Source of the DNA: Solobacterium sp.
GTDB lineage: Bacteria; Bacillota_I; Bacilli_A; Erysipelotrichales; Erysipelotrichaceae
NCBI GenBank assembly: GCA_017404505.1
Contig: JAFRCE010000017.1
Span: forward strand, 1-64,000
Direction of reading: 5' to 3'
Length of the DNA: 64,000 nt
Shown here: positions 1-6,692 of the stretch, in pieces
How the letters are laid out: every line of letters begins with the position of its first letter
Numbering within the stretch: position 1 is the first letter of the stretch
Made by a program: the position numbers and the translations under genes
Notes under the pieces: generated by a model
What the model saw: only the letters and a program-made list of their open reading frames with translations
What the model was told of the DNA's origin: nothing
Database searches by the model: none

Positions 1-55
1 AAATTCTGGGATCATATTCATTCACTTCAGAACCAAACCAATACAATGAACATAT

Positions 56-90
56 AAAAAAACCAAGCCAATATTTATACTGGCTTGGTT
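56..90 (-). terminator. Rho-independent terminator of the IdeS-like protease gene
   Basis: A perfect 10-bp stem (AACCAAGCCA at 61-70, TGGCTTGGTT at 81-90) with a 10-nt loop is followed, on the minus strand, by a T-run (A-run 56-62 on the plus strand). It lies about 80 nt past the stop codon of the minus-strand protease gene. Confidence 0.85.
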
Positions 91-168
91 ATGGCAATTC
101 TTTTAGATATTTCGACTGTCTACTTGACAGGGGCTATATCATTTCTGCCGCTTCCGGTTTTATTTGTG

Positions 169-1776
169 TTAATGATGTGCTGTATTGGGCACCGGCCGCC
201 GGTCATCCGGATCAATGATCGGTTTCTGTTCTTCCTCTTCACCATTGATCGTGAAACGGAAGATGGACCGTGTGTTGTTGAGATAATAGGATTCCGTGAC
301 GGCCCGGTCTGGATTCAGATCAAGATAAACGGTATAGCTGCCTGGCTTCCAGGTCTGAATGGCTCCGTCGGTTTGGTTCAGGTGGATCATATAGCCAATG
401 TTCATCCGCGGAAACAACGGCGTATCGGGATAGTAAATGCCCTCAGCTATAACACTCTGATCGCTGTCTTTGACAACCTGCCAGCTGACGCATAGACCGC
501 TGTCCTGCATGAGCGGCTGATAACCTTTGTTGGTAATGAAATAACTCAGATTGATTGCTTCATCCGCTTCGAATTCGGTAACGGTGAAGTCTTCCGGCTT
601 TTTTCTGTACAGGTCACGGATAACTTCCGTCCGATCAGTGGTAAAGATGGTAAACGGTGTCAGATCAAGGGTCGTACTGACGGACCGGTTTCCTTCTGTT
701 TCGGTATATTGCGCCACGAGGCCTTCATCATAGAGAGGCAGCCGGTTCAAAGCATAGATAAGCTCCGGTTCATAGCTGTCATAGCCAAGCAGCTGCCAGA
801 AGGGAGTGCCGTTAATGTCAGCGCTTAAGGTGATATTGTAAACGGTAATACTGTTGGGCCGGCTTTCCTTGTCGGCTCTTCGCTCCTCGCGGGAAGAGGT
901 ATCCGGATCAATGGAAGGTATTCCGTCATTGTCACTGTTGATGATGATCAATGCTTTATAACGGTTCTGCCAGCTGTCCGCCTGCGGATCGATAATAAAG
1001 CCGGCACAGGTCACGGAATGTTCGGAGATGGCAATCTCACCCAGCATCAGGGAACCAAGCGAAGCCTGAAAGACAGCCGGGGAAGCACTGTCCCAGTCAC
1101 AGTCCATGAGAACATCGATTCCTGTGGGATCAACTGTCAGATCATAGTGATCCTGCACGAACGTACTGACAAACTCTTTGCGCAGGCCATTGTCGGAATT
1201 CGCCGGATCGACCAATATGGCTGAGCCGCCATGATCAGGGGAAGCGTAGTATTCGCCCATGAAGAACCAGTCAATACCGGCACTGACATCAGAGCCGCCG
1301 TTTGAGAAATGATCATAATAGTAAGCAAACACGTCATCTTCCGAGGTGAAGATACTGCCGGCATCAGGATTAACAAGCCGCGGTGCCCAGCCGGACATCC
1401 ACAGCATGTTGGAAGCTGAGGCCGCCCAGCAAAGCCCGGAATCCTCACCCGGTGTTCTTTCATCCGCCGGATATGTATTGAACTTCTCGGCATCCGCGAA
1501 AGCCAGATCGCGGATCGTCAATGCTTCTTCCTGCTGTGCGTCATACGCTTCGCTCAAGGCCTGCAGCAGGGCATCTTTGTTTTCTTCCTTGAGGCCGTAC
1601 ATGATCAGCTGATACGTGCCCTGGCCGGTTTCAAATAGCTCATTGACGGAAACGAACGTGTCACTGCGGGCAGCACCGCTGTTAAGATCGATTTCCGTTA
1701 CTGCTTCCGCATGCACAGCCAGAGGGAACAGGAACGACAGTGCCAGCAGGATGATCAGCGATTTCTGTTTCTTCAT
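169..1776 (-). CDS. Secreted IdeS/Mac-like papain-fold cysteine protease with C-terminal CARDB-like domain
   Basis: A 535-aa exported protein. The signal peptide spans about residues 1-23 (hydrophobic core, VHA cleavage site). The papain-like core has Cys116 in DSGLCWAASASNMLW, His253 in SEHSVTC and Asn280/Asp282 in IINSDND. The order and spacing match the streptococcal IgG-cleaving IdeS/Mac (MEROPS C66) family, in which Cys, His and Asp form the catalytic centre. The region from about 395 to 515 looks like an immunoglobulin-fold CARDB domain (LSYFITNKGYQP, then SYYLNNT). The start is supported by AGGAGG at 1783-1788, 6 nt upstream. Family homology is inferred from motifs; an immunoglobulin target is not shown, and it could cleave another host or dietary protein. 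The gene is monocistronic, with a terminator at 56-90. Confidence 0.75.
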   Translation of the reverse strand: MKKQKSLIILLALSFLFPLAVHAEAVTEIDLNSGAARSDTFVSVNELFETGQGTYQLIMYGLKEENKDALLQALSEAYDAQQEEALTIRDLAFADAEKFNTYPADERTPGEDSGLCWAASASNMLWMSGWAPRLVNPDAGSIFTSEDDVFAYYYDHFSNGGSDVSAGIDWFFMGEYYASPDHGGSAILVDPANSDNGLRKEFVSTFVQDHYDLTVDPTGIDVLMDCDWDSASPAVFQASLGSLMLGEIAISEHSVTCAGFIIDPQADSWQNRYKALIIINSDNDGIPSIDPDTSSREERRADKESRPNSITVYNITLSADINGTPFWQLLGYDSYEPELIYALNRLPLYDEGLVAQYTETEGNRSVSTTLDLTPFTIFTTDRTEVIRDLYRKKPEDFTVTEFEADEAINLSYFITNKGYQPLMQDSGLCVSWQVVKDSDQSVIAEGIYYPDTPLFPRMNIGYMIHLNQTDGAIQTWKPGSYTVYLDLNPDRAVTESYYLNNTRSIFRFTINGEEEEQKPIIDPDDRRPVPNTAHH

Positions 1777-1857
1777 GCATGGCCTCCTATGTTTTCTATT
1801 GTAAAAGAAAGAAGGAGGAAAAAGGAGGATAATATTTCTGTTCTTATTTCAGGAATC

Positions 1858-1866
1858 TGCTATGCT
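1858..1866 (+). promoter_or_regulatory. Extended -10 promoter of the rubredoxin gene
   Basis: TGC-TATGCT forms an extended -10 element 28 nt upstream of the rubredoxin start; no good -35 is needed or seen. An AGAGGAGGGA ribosome site follows at 1875-1884. Confidence 0.45.
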
Positions 1867-1894
1867 GAAGATACAGAGGAGGGAGAAAAACACA

Positions 1895-2050
1895 ATGGAT
1901 AAATACGAGTGCCCTTGCGGATATGTCTATGATCCGGAAGTCGGTGATGAAGAGAACGGAATCGCTCCCGGAACACCGTTTGAAGACCTGCCCGAAGACT
2001 GGGTATGCCCGATCTGCGCATTAGGCAAAGAAGTTTTCACCAAAGCATAA
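1895..2050 (+). CDS. Rubredoxin with an unusual CxC first iron-binding knuckle
   Basis: A 51-aa one-iron electron carrier of the cytosol, probably serving oxygen or peroxide detoxification as in other anaerobes. The family core [28 protein letters not shown] is intact. The second iron-binding knuckle is normal (Cys38-x2-Cys41). The first is Cys6-Pro7-Cys8, so one residue is missing from the usual CxxC; the codons TGC CCT TGC confirm this. The start at 1895 is chosen because GAGGAGGG lies 10 nt upstream; an in-frame ATG at 1862 would add an implausible basic extension. Standalone gene followed by a terminator. Confidence 0.9.
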   Translation: MDKYECPCGYVYDPEVGDEENGIAPGTPFEDLPEDWVCPICALGKEVFTKA

Positions 2051-2066
2051 TACAAACCGAAAAATG

Positions 2067-2109
2067 CAGGAACTGTTTCCCATCAAAGAGGAAGCAGTCC
2101 TGTATTTTT
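2067..2109 (+). terminator. Terminator after rubredoxin
   Basis: Stem CAGGAACTGTTTCC (2067-2080) pairs with GGAAGCAGTCCTG (2090-2102), with one bulged A, and is followed by TATTTTT. Confidence 0.8.
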
Positions 2110-2125
2110 AATGCTGGAAATGCAT

Positions 2126-2176
2126 GCGGCAGATCCTTTCCGCCGGCAGGGATAGTATCCCAGGGAAACTATCCTG
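2126..2176 (+). repeat. Two inverted repeats upstream of the peptide genes
   Basis: GCGG/CCGC (2126-2129, 2140-2143) is followed by a longer inverted repeat, CAGGGATAGT (2147-2156) with ACTATCCTG (2168-2176). It lies about 60 nt before the -10 box of the Gly-Gly peptide operon. It could be an activator or repressor site or part of a longer transcript; nothing identifies the protein that would bind. Confidence 0.4.
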
Positions 2177-2206
2177 TCAATTTGTTAAAAACAGTATTGA
2201 AAAAAC

Positions 2207-2240
2207 TTGAAACATATCGAAAATGAATATAGGATATAAT
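2207..2240 (+). promoter_or_regulatory. Promoter of the Gly-Gly peptide pair
   Basis: A perfect TATAAT -10 lies at 2235-2240. The nearest -35-like hexamer, TTGAAA at 2207-2212, is 22 bp away, which is too long for an unassisted promoter and hints at activator control. AGGAAGGAG at 2248-2256 is the ribosome site. Confidence 0.5.
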
Positions 2241-2266
2241 GCTATTCAGGAAGGAGAATATGGTTT

Positions 2267-2497
2267 ATGGATAAAACAGTACTGGAAAACCTGAAATCAA
2301 TGAACAGGGAAGAACGCAAAGCATATTTTGAAGCTAACAAATCCGAACTGCTTGACGACGCACTTGAGTCAGTCAGCGGCGGACACGATGAGATGCCGGA
2401 AGAATACAGAAATCCGAACTCTGATGTTCCTGATTATTTTGGCAACTGGCTGTCATCCTGGAATTATATCTGCCGTGGCCAGGAAATCTGCAAGTAA
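2267..2497 (+). CDS. Gly-Gly-leader peptide precursor 1 (CRGQ tail)
   Basis: A 76-aa peptide precursor. Residues 1-39 form a charged helical leader ending ELLDDALESVSGG, the pattern cut by C39-type peptidase/ABC exporters. The remaining 37 residues are acidic, rich in Asn, Pro and Trp, and end in WNYICRGQEICK. The two Cys sit in the last eight residues, so a disulfide or thioether ring closing the tail is possible. It is 35 nt upstream of a paralogue with 28 of 39 identical leader residues. It looks like a bacteriocin, signal peptide or RiPP precursor. No modification enzyme, immunity gene or exporter is adjacent, so the activity is unassigned. Confidence 0.7.
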   Translation: MDKTVLENLKSMNREERKAYFEANKSELLDDALESVSGGHDEMPEEYRNPNSDVPDYFGNWLSSWNYICRGQEICK

Positions 2498-2532
2498 TAA
2501 ATCATTGATCATAAATATAAAGGAGAAAAACA

Positions 2533-2760
2533 ATGGAAAAGGAATTACTGGAATCCCTGAAGGGAAAGAGCAGAGAAGAACGTATGGCTTACTTCAATGA
2601 GCACAAATCCGAACTTCTCGACGACGCACTCGAATCTGTCAGCGGCGGTTATGACGCAAAGGAAAAGAACCCCAACACAGAATCCCGCGGCGATGACGAC
2701 GGAAACGGCAACTACTACACATCCATGGGCTGGATGTGCCGTGGCCAGGTCTGCTGCTAA
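2533..2760 (+). CDS. Gly-Gly-leader peptide precursor 2 (CRGQ tail)
   Basis: A 75-aa paralogue of the preceding gene. The leader of 39 residues ends SELLDDALESVSGG and is nearly conserved, whereas the 36-residue core diverges (YDAKEKNPNTESRGDDDGNGN...) until the shared tail GWMCRGQVCC. Conservation of the leader and the CRGQ tail around a variable acidic middle implies common processing and a functional C-terminus. AAAGGAG stands 9 nt before the start. The two genes form a small operon closed by a strong terminator. No immunity or export gene lies in the operon. Confidence 0.7.
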   Translation: MEKELLESLKGKSREERMAYFNEHKSELLDDALESVSGGYDAKEKNPNTESRGDDDGNGNYYTSMGWMCRGQVCC

Positions 2761-2784
2761 GGACCGTACAAAAGCAAAGAAGAG

Positions 2785-2815
2785 AAAAGGGAAGGCAGCT
2801 GATCTTCCCTTTTTC
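2785..2815 (+). terminator. Terminator of the peptide operon
   Basis: AAAAGGGAAG (2785-2794) pairs with CTTCCCTTTT (2804-2813) across a 9-nt loop and is followed by T residues. Confidence 0.85.
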
Positions 2816-2842
2816 ATGTCTTTTGCGTCTTTTTGTTAATTA

Positions 2843-3697
2843 TCAGCGGCTGAGCATATCCAGCAGCTTGTTAAGCCGTTCTCTGTCTTCTTCAATGTCC
2901 GTGCATTTGTACTGTTCGGGATTGCGGTTGACATTGACAATGTGCTCGTTGTTTGGCCGGAACTGAATGATATAGATACAGTGACCGGTCCGGCTGCGGT
3001 GGATGAAGAGGGCATTGCCTTCCATATAGGATACCCAGCGGTCTTCCGGTGTGCCCGGCAGATAGCCAAGATACAGTTTTTCCATCTGCTGGCGGCTGAA
3101 GGCGCGTTCCAGCGTGAAGGTTTCATACTGGCGCGGCATCCGGGCCAGATCCCAGTCGGTGGAGGAGACCTTGTAATGTTCGGACATCGTATCAAAGACA
3201 GCTTCGAAGCCGAGCCGGTAGATTTCTTCTTCCAGAACGGCGAATTCGACGGCGATGTCATATTCCTGGTTCAGCTTGAACCAGTGGTAGATCGCCTGGG
3301 CGGCTGTCTTCCATGCCTTGTCTTTCGGATAGCCGTAGATACCGGCGGAGATCAGCGGGAAACCGATGGAACGGCACTGATTTTCCTTGGCCAGTTCCAT
3401 TGCTTTCTGATAGCAGTTGTACAACTGCTGCTGTTCATGGTTGTTGCCGCCGTTCCATACCGGACCGACCGCGTGAACGATATACGGACAAAGATCAAAG
3501 CCGGGCGTGATGACGGCGCTGCCGGTCGGACAGCTGCCGATCTTATAGCAGGCTTCCTGCAGTTTTTCCGCGCCGGCCGCTCTGAAAATGTAGCCACATA
3601 CGCCGCTTCCCTGCAGAAGGCGTGAGTTGGCCGCGTTGACGATGATTTCGGTTTTCAGATTGGTGATACTTGTTTTTCTGATACTGACCGTCTGCAT
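2843..3697 (-). CDS. Macrodomain protein with an additional C-terminal domain
   Basis: A 284-aa protein. Residues 1 to about 165 are a macrodomain (ADP-ribose binding or hydrolysis): IIVNAANSRLLQGSGVCGYIFRAAG, then HAVGPVW and FPLISAGIYGYPKDKAW are the characteristic loops. The C-terminal 115 residues (MPRQYETFTLERAF, then YMEGNALFIHRSRTGHCIYIIQF and VNRNPEQYK) form a second compact domain that I cannot name; I believe it recurs in other Firmicutes macrodomain proteins. The start at 3697 is supported by AAGGGGAGCGG; upstream in-frame ATGs lack a ribosome site. It probably removes or reads ADP-ribose marks or O-acetyl-ADP-ribose. Single gene. Confidence 0.8.
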   Translation of the reverse strand: MQTVSIRKTSITNLKTEIIVNAANSRLLQGSGVCGYIFRAAGAEKLQEACYKIGSCPTGSAVITPGFDLCPYIVHAVGPVWNGGNNHEQQQLYNCYQKAMELAKENQCRSIGFPLISAGIYGYPKDKAWKTAAQAIYHWFKLNQEYDIAVEFAVLEEEIYRLGFEAVFDTMSEHYKVSSTDWDLARMPRQYETFTLERAFSRQQMEKLYLGYLPGTPEDRWVSYMEGNALFIHRSRTGHCIYIIQFRPNNEHIVNVNRNPEQYKCTDIEEDRERLNKLLDMLSR

Positions 3698-3936
3698 GTA
3701 TATTCCGCTCCCCTTAAAACAATGATGAAAGTATAACGAAAAACTGCTGTCCGCAGGATTACTTCTATTATATCCCTCCAATTGCAAACAAAAAGAAGAA
3801 TTCTTCACAAATTCACCACTGCAGGATACCATATCCGGCGTAAAAACATCTGGCAAAAACACGGCAGACAGGTACAATAAGAATAGCAATCAGTTAGAAT
3901 AAACTAACATTTATCGAACGTGGAAATGAGGAATGT

Positions 3937-4569
3937 ATGAAATCTTATGTACCGGAGTTTATGACGGCCGCCAGCCGCTATCAGAATTACTTTCCGAGCC
4001 TGCCGCCGAAGATCCAAAGAGAAGTCTATGCCCGGATGGACGAACTGCTGGAAGAAGAAAAGGCATACTGTGACAAGGGAAATTATGCCCATATGTGTCA
4101 GATCATCACGTCCATTGCCTTATATGAAGTTCTGCAGAAGAACGGATACAGCGAAGAAGAAGCCTACCGGGCTGTCAGTGAAGAGATGTGGAAGTTTCTG
4201 GATCCGCGCGGGATGCAGAAACTGGCAAAAGTGCCGTTCTTTCTGACCTTGATGAAACGGATCGTGCCGGCCGGTTTTCAAAAAGGGTCTGGTTACGGCT
4301 GGCATTATACCTGGCATCCGGACGATCCGAAGAACATGTTCCGTTTTGAATGCAATGCCTGTATCTATCATCAGATCCTCGGCCGCCGGAATCTTCTGAA
4401 ACTGGGAGCCATGTGCTGTCACGCGGACATCATCAACTACGGAAATCTCCCGTATACGGACTTCATCCGCACCCGCACGCTCTGTCAGGGCGGCGATGTA
4501 TGTGACTTCTGCTTTGTCCGCCATGAAACCGACGCCGGCAACGGCTGGCAGCGCACGAAAAGCATTTAA
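3937..4569 (+). CDS. L-2-amino-thiazoline-4-carboxylic acid hydrolase family protein (paralogue 1)
   Basis: A 210-aa protein of the ATC_hydrolase family, named for the Pseudomonas enzyme that opens a thiazoline ring on the way to L-cysteine. Typical features are the Cys/His-rich region FECNACIYHQILGRRN, CCHADIINYG and the C-terminal RTRTLCQGGDVCDFCF. The N-terminal half is helical (YARMDELLEEEKAYCDKGNY). GAGGAATGT supports the start. It heads a three-gene set with a second family member 13 nt downstream and a membrane protein. In Firmicutes this family is common and its true substrate is mostly untested, so a thiol or thiazoline role is only a family-based guess. Confidence 0.7.
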   Translation: MKSYVPEFMTAASRYQNYFPSLPPKIQREVYARMDELLEEEKAYCDKGNYAHMCQIITSIALYEVLQKNGYSEEEAYRAVSEEMWKFLDPRGMQKLAKVPFFLTLMKRIVPAGFQKGSGYGWHYTWHPDDPKNMFRFECNACIYHQILGRRNLLKLGAMCCHADIINYGNLPYTDFIRTRTLCQGGDVCDFCFVRHETDAGNGWQRTKSI

Positions 4570-4582
4570 AGGAGAATGAAAC

Positions 4583-5353
4583 ATGACAGGAAACCATATC
4601 CCACTGGCGGAACTTTCCTACAGCAGACAGGTCAGAGAATGGCTGGATGACCGTTATGGCACGCAGGCGGAAGAAATATGGCGGACAGTCAGCGACAACT
4701 ATGACCGCTATCTTACGGAAATGGAAGACATGGGCGGCAGGAAGAACGGCCACGCGCAGGCCATCTACGGCGGCCTGCTGGTCTTCGCTCTCTATACCGC
4801 GCTGCCCGATCAGCCGCCCATCACGGAGCTGCAGGATTTCGTGCAGGATCTGTTCATGGCACCGTTCAAAAGACTCAGCAAAGTCTTTGATCTGAACCGG
4901 GAATTTGACATGCGGCTGATCGACACGGTCTTTCAGATGGTTGGCAAACGGGACAGGAAAGACGCGCGGAAGTATCCGGCCGGCTTCATCAACGTCAGCG
5001 AGCCGTATAACGAAGAACATCATGCGTCCCGCTATCACTTTACCCAGTGTCCGAACGCGGAGTTTGCCAGAAAACACGGCCTTCTTCATGTATTGCCATT
5101 GCTTTGTAACTGCGACTTCTTCGGTATTCAGCAGATCCATGGCCAGCTGATCCGCCGCGGCACCTGCGGAAACAGTACAGTCTGTGATTATCTGGTCGTC
5201 GGAAACCGGAATCCGCTCGTTGCCGAATACGAAACGGTAACGGACGAAAGCGGTTTTCTCGTCAGCCGCATCCGCAGGAAAAAAGGAGAGGGGAACTGCG
5301 AGGAAGCGGCCAGAAGCGAAACGATCACGGATCCTGACGGAAAGGCATGCTGA
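4583..5353 (+). CDS. ATC-hydrolase-like protein (paralogue 2)
   Basis: A 256-aa protein related to the upstream gene. It shares the family core FTQCPNAEFARKHGL, LCNCDFFGI and the RRGTCGNSTVCDYLV tail, which corresponds to the LCQGGDVCDFCF segment of paralogue 1. The last 35 residues are charged and look disordered. AAAGGAG (4568-4574) precedes the start. The gene overlaps the next one by 7 nt, so translation is probably coupled. The two paralogues have different central regions (FNVSEPYNEEHHASRYHF here), which suggests distinct substrates or a heteromer. Confidence 0.6.
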   Translation: MTGNHIPLAELSYSRQVREWLDDRYGTQAEEIWRTVSDNYDRYLTEMEDMGGRKNGHAQAIYGGLLVFALYTALPDQPPITELQDFVQDLFMAPFKRLSKVFDLNREFDMRLIDTVFQMVGKRDRKDARKYPAGFINVSEPYNEEHHASRYHFTQCPNAEFARKHGLLHVLPLLCNCDFFGIQQIHGQLIRRGTCGNSTVCDYLVVGNRNPLVAEYETVTDESGFLVSRIRRKKGEGNCEEAARSETITDPDGKAC

Positions 5354-5856
5354 CGGAGATCCTCATAGCCGCACTCATATGCATCACGGAATTCACCGTC
5401 ATCGTGATTGCTTCGCCGATGGCGAAACCGTCTCTTGTTCTGCGTTTTCTGCCCGAAGACGTGCAGGAAGCCGCGAAAAACCATCCCGAGCCGCCGCTGT
5501 ATCAGCAGATGATCGCCCATTGCCTGCTGGCTGTTTTCCTGCTTGTTTTTCTCGGCGTCATTGTCTTTCTGGGTCTGGACGGCATCCGGCAAGGCTATGG
5601 TTTCTGGCGTCTGGCCGGCCGGTTTCTGTTCGTTCTTTATTTATGCAAACTGTTTGATATTCTCGTACAGGATCAGTGGCTGGTGCTGAGGTATGGATAT
5701 TATAAAAAACTGTATCCGGAGACGGAAAACTGTGATGGCTGGCAGGATCGTTCCTTCAATAAAGCGGAACAGACGAAACGGATCGTGATTGATCCGTTTC
5801 TGTGTCTGCTTCTGGCGGCTGCTTTTCTTTTCCTGCGTCACGCGGGTCTGATCTGA
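5347..5856 (+). CDS. Small integral membrane protein of the ATC-hydrolase operon
   Basis: A 169-aa hydrophobic protein with about four membrane segments (about residues 3-23, 56-80, 88-108 and 148-165). No recognised domain. It overlaps the end of the upstream ATC-hydrolase-like gene by 7 nt, so it is translated in tandem with it. A polar segment between helices 3 and 4 (YKKLYPETENCDGWQDRSFNKAEQTKR) should face the cytosol. The context suggests membrane anchoring or transport for the two soluble partners, but nothing in the sequence proves it. Confidence 0.6.
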   Translation: MLTEILIAALICITEFTVIVIASPMAKPSLVLRFLPEDVQEAAKNHPEPPLYQQMIAHCLLAVFLLVFLGVIVFLGLDGIRQGYGFWRLAGRFLFVLYLCKLFDILVQDQWLVLRYGYYKKLYPETENCDGWQDRSFNKAEQTKRIVIDPFLCLLLAAAFLFLRHAGLI

Positions 5857-5870
5857 GAAGAGTGTGAAAA

Positions 5871-5894
5871 AAAACCAGCGTATTGCTGATTTTT
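5871..5894. terminator. Short bidirectional terminator between convergent genes
   Basis: AAAACCAGC (5871-5879) pairs with GCTGATTTT (5885-5893), leaving A- and T-runs on opposite sides. It separates the plus-strand ATC operon from the minus-strand tautomerase and overlaps the tautomerase stop codon. Confidence 0.55.
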
Positions 5895-6246
5895 ATTGTT
5901 TGCTGAAGCGGAGGGTTCCACCGCTGCCCCAGTGATCGTGTTCGATATAGGTCATATACATTCTCTGCACCGGAATGTCCAGTGTGTCGGAAAGATACTT
6001 CATCAGTTGTTCCGCGAATTCCTTCTTTGCGTCATCGGGACTTGGCATATACAGCTCGACGGTGATCTTCAGACATTTTTCGAAGCTTTCGTTGAAATAC
6101 AGACAGCCGTCATCTTCGAAGCAGACCATGGTATGACCTGGCAGTTTGTTTGGCAGAACGGGAATCATCTCGGTAATGGTACGGCAGATCTCCTGTTTCA
6201 GATCTCTGGCGACGCTGTCGCTGCAGTCAATTCTGATATATGGCAT
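5893..6246 (-). CDS. MIF-like tautomerase superfamily protein
   Basis: A 117-aa protein beginning MPYIRID. Removal of Met would expose the catalytic Pro1 that defines the tautomerase fold. The length, HTMVCFEDD and the C-terminal YMTYIEHDHWGSGG agree with the macrophage migration inhibitory factor branch (phenylpyruvate/dopachrome tautomerase type) rather than the 60-residue 4-oxalocrotonate type. AGAAAGGAT precedes the start. It lies 29 nt downstream of the SGG-motif gene and is probably cotranscribed. The physiological substrate is unknown. Confidence 0.7.
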   Translation of the reverse strand: MPYIRIDCSDSVARDLKQEICRTITEMIPVLPNKLPGHTMVCFEDDGCLYFNESFEKCLKITVELYMPSPDDAKKEFAEQLMKYLSDTLDIPVQRMYMTYIEHDHWGSGGTLRFSKQ

Positions 6247-6275
6247 GTTTTAATCCTTTCTGATCAAGGGAAAAA

Positions 6276-6593
6276 TCATCCCGGGAATCTCTGTCTCAGC
6301 ATGGCCATGACTTCCTCATGACTGAAGGTCGCCAGTGTACCGTCGGCGATCGCCTGCGGGTCATATTCCGCCGCGTAGACGTTGCTGTCGTAGAACCGGG
6401 TGTTGACGCAGCCGACATTGAGACCGACTGACTGAAAATAAGCGGAGAAGTTGCCGCGCAGATCATCCATCAGACGGGCATATCCTGCCGGGTCGTGCGT
6501 CTTGACAAATTCATAGATTTCATCTGTTTCGGAAAAGGTACCGCCGCTGATCGTGTTCATTGTTTCATCATCAAGTAAGACTTTGCCTGCCAT
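6276..6593 (-). CDS. SGG-motif small protein (Gly-Gly leader-like N-terminus)
   Basis: A 105-aa protein starting MAGKVLLDDETMNTISGG; residues 7-18 match the Gly-Gly leader pattern (L-D-D-E..M..I-S-G-G) also present in the peptides at 2267-2760. The rest (87 residues) is an acidic, mixed-composition domain with one Cys (Cys62) and amphipathic segments (IYEFVKTHDPAGYARLMDDL; HEEVMAMLRQRF). If cut after Gly18 the product would be much larger than a typical bacteriocin. AGGTG is the ribosome site. Cotranscribed with the tautomerase. Function unknown. Confidence 0.6.
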   Translation of the reverse strand: MAGKVLLDDETMNTISGGTFSETDEIYEFVKTHDPAGYARLMDDLRGNFSAYFQSVGLNVGCVNTRFYDSNVYAAEYDPQAIADGTLATFSHEEVMAMLRQRFPG

Positions 6594-6630
6594 ACTGACA
6601 CCTCATTTCTTTCCTGTTATTACTGACGTC

Positions 6631-6659
6631 ATTATACAATGAAAATCCGCGGATAAGAA
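6631..6659 (-). promoter_or_regulatory. Promoter of the SGG protein / tautomerase pair
   Basis: On the minus strand TATAAT (6636-6631) is preceded directly by TG; TTCTTA lies 17 bp upstream as a weak -35. Confidence 0.45.
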
Positions 6660-6692
6660 AAAACTGCTGCCGGCTTACTGGCCTGCAGCAGT
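6657..6692 (-). terminator. Terminator of the DUF1275 gene
   Basis: AACTGCTGCAGGCC pairs with GGC.GGCAGCAGTT around the stop codon of the minus-strand gene, followed by TTTTTTC on the minus strand. The stem overlaps the last codons. Confidence 0.75.

Noticed and set aside
1811-1840. Repeated AGGAGG-like runs downstream of the protease promoter as a small gene start
   Set aside because: No ATG, GTG or TTG with a useful frame follows at proper spacing.
2267-2760. Calling the peptides lanthipeptides or sactipeptides
   Set aside because: No modification enzyme nearby, and Ser/Thr/Cys spacing alone does not define a class.
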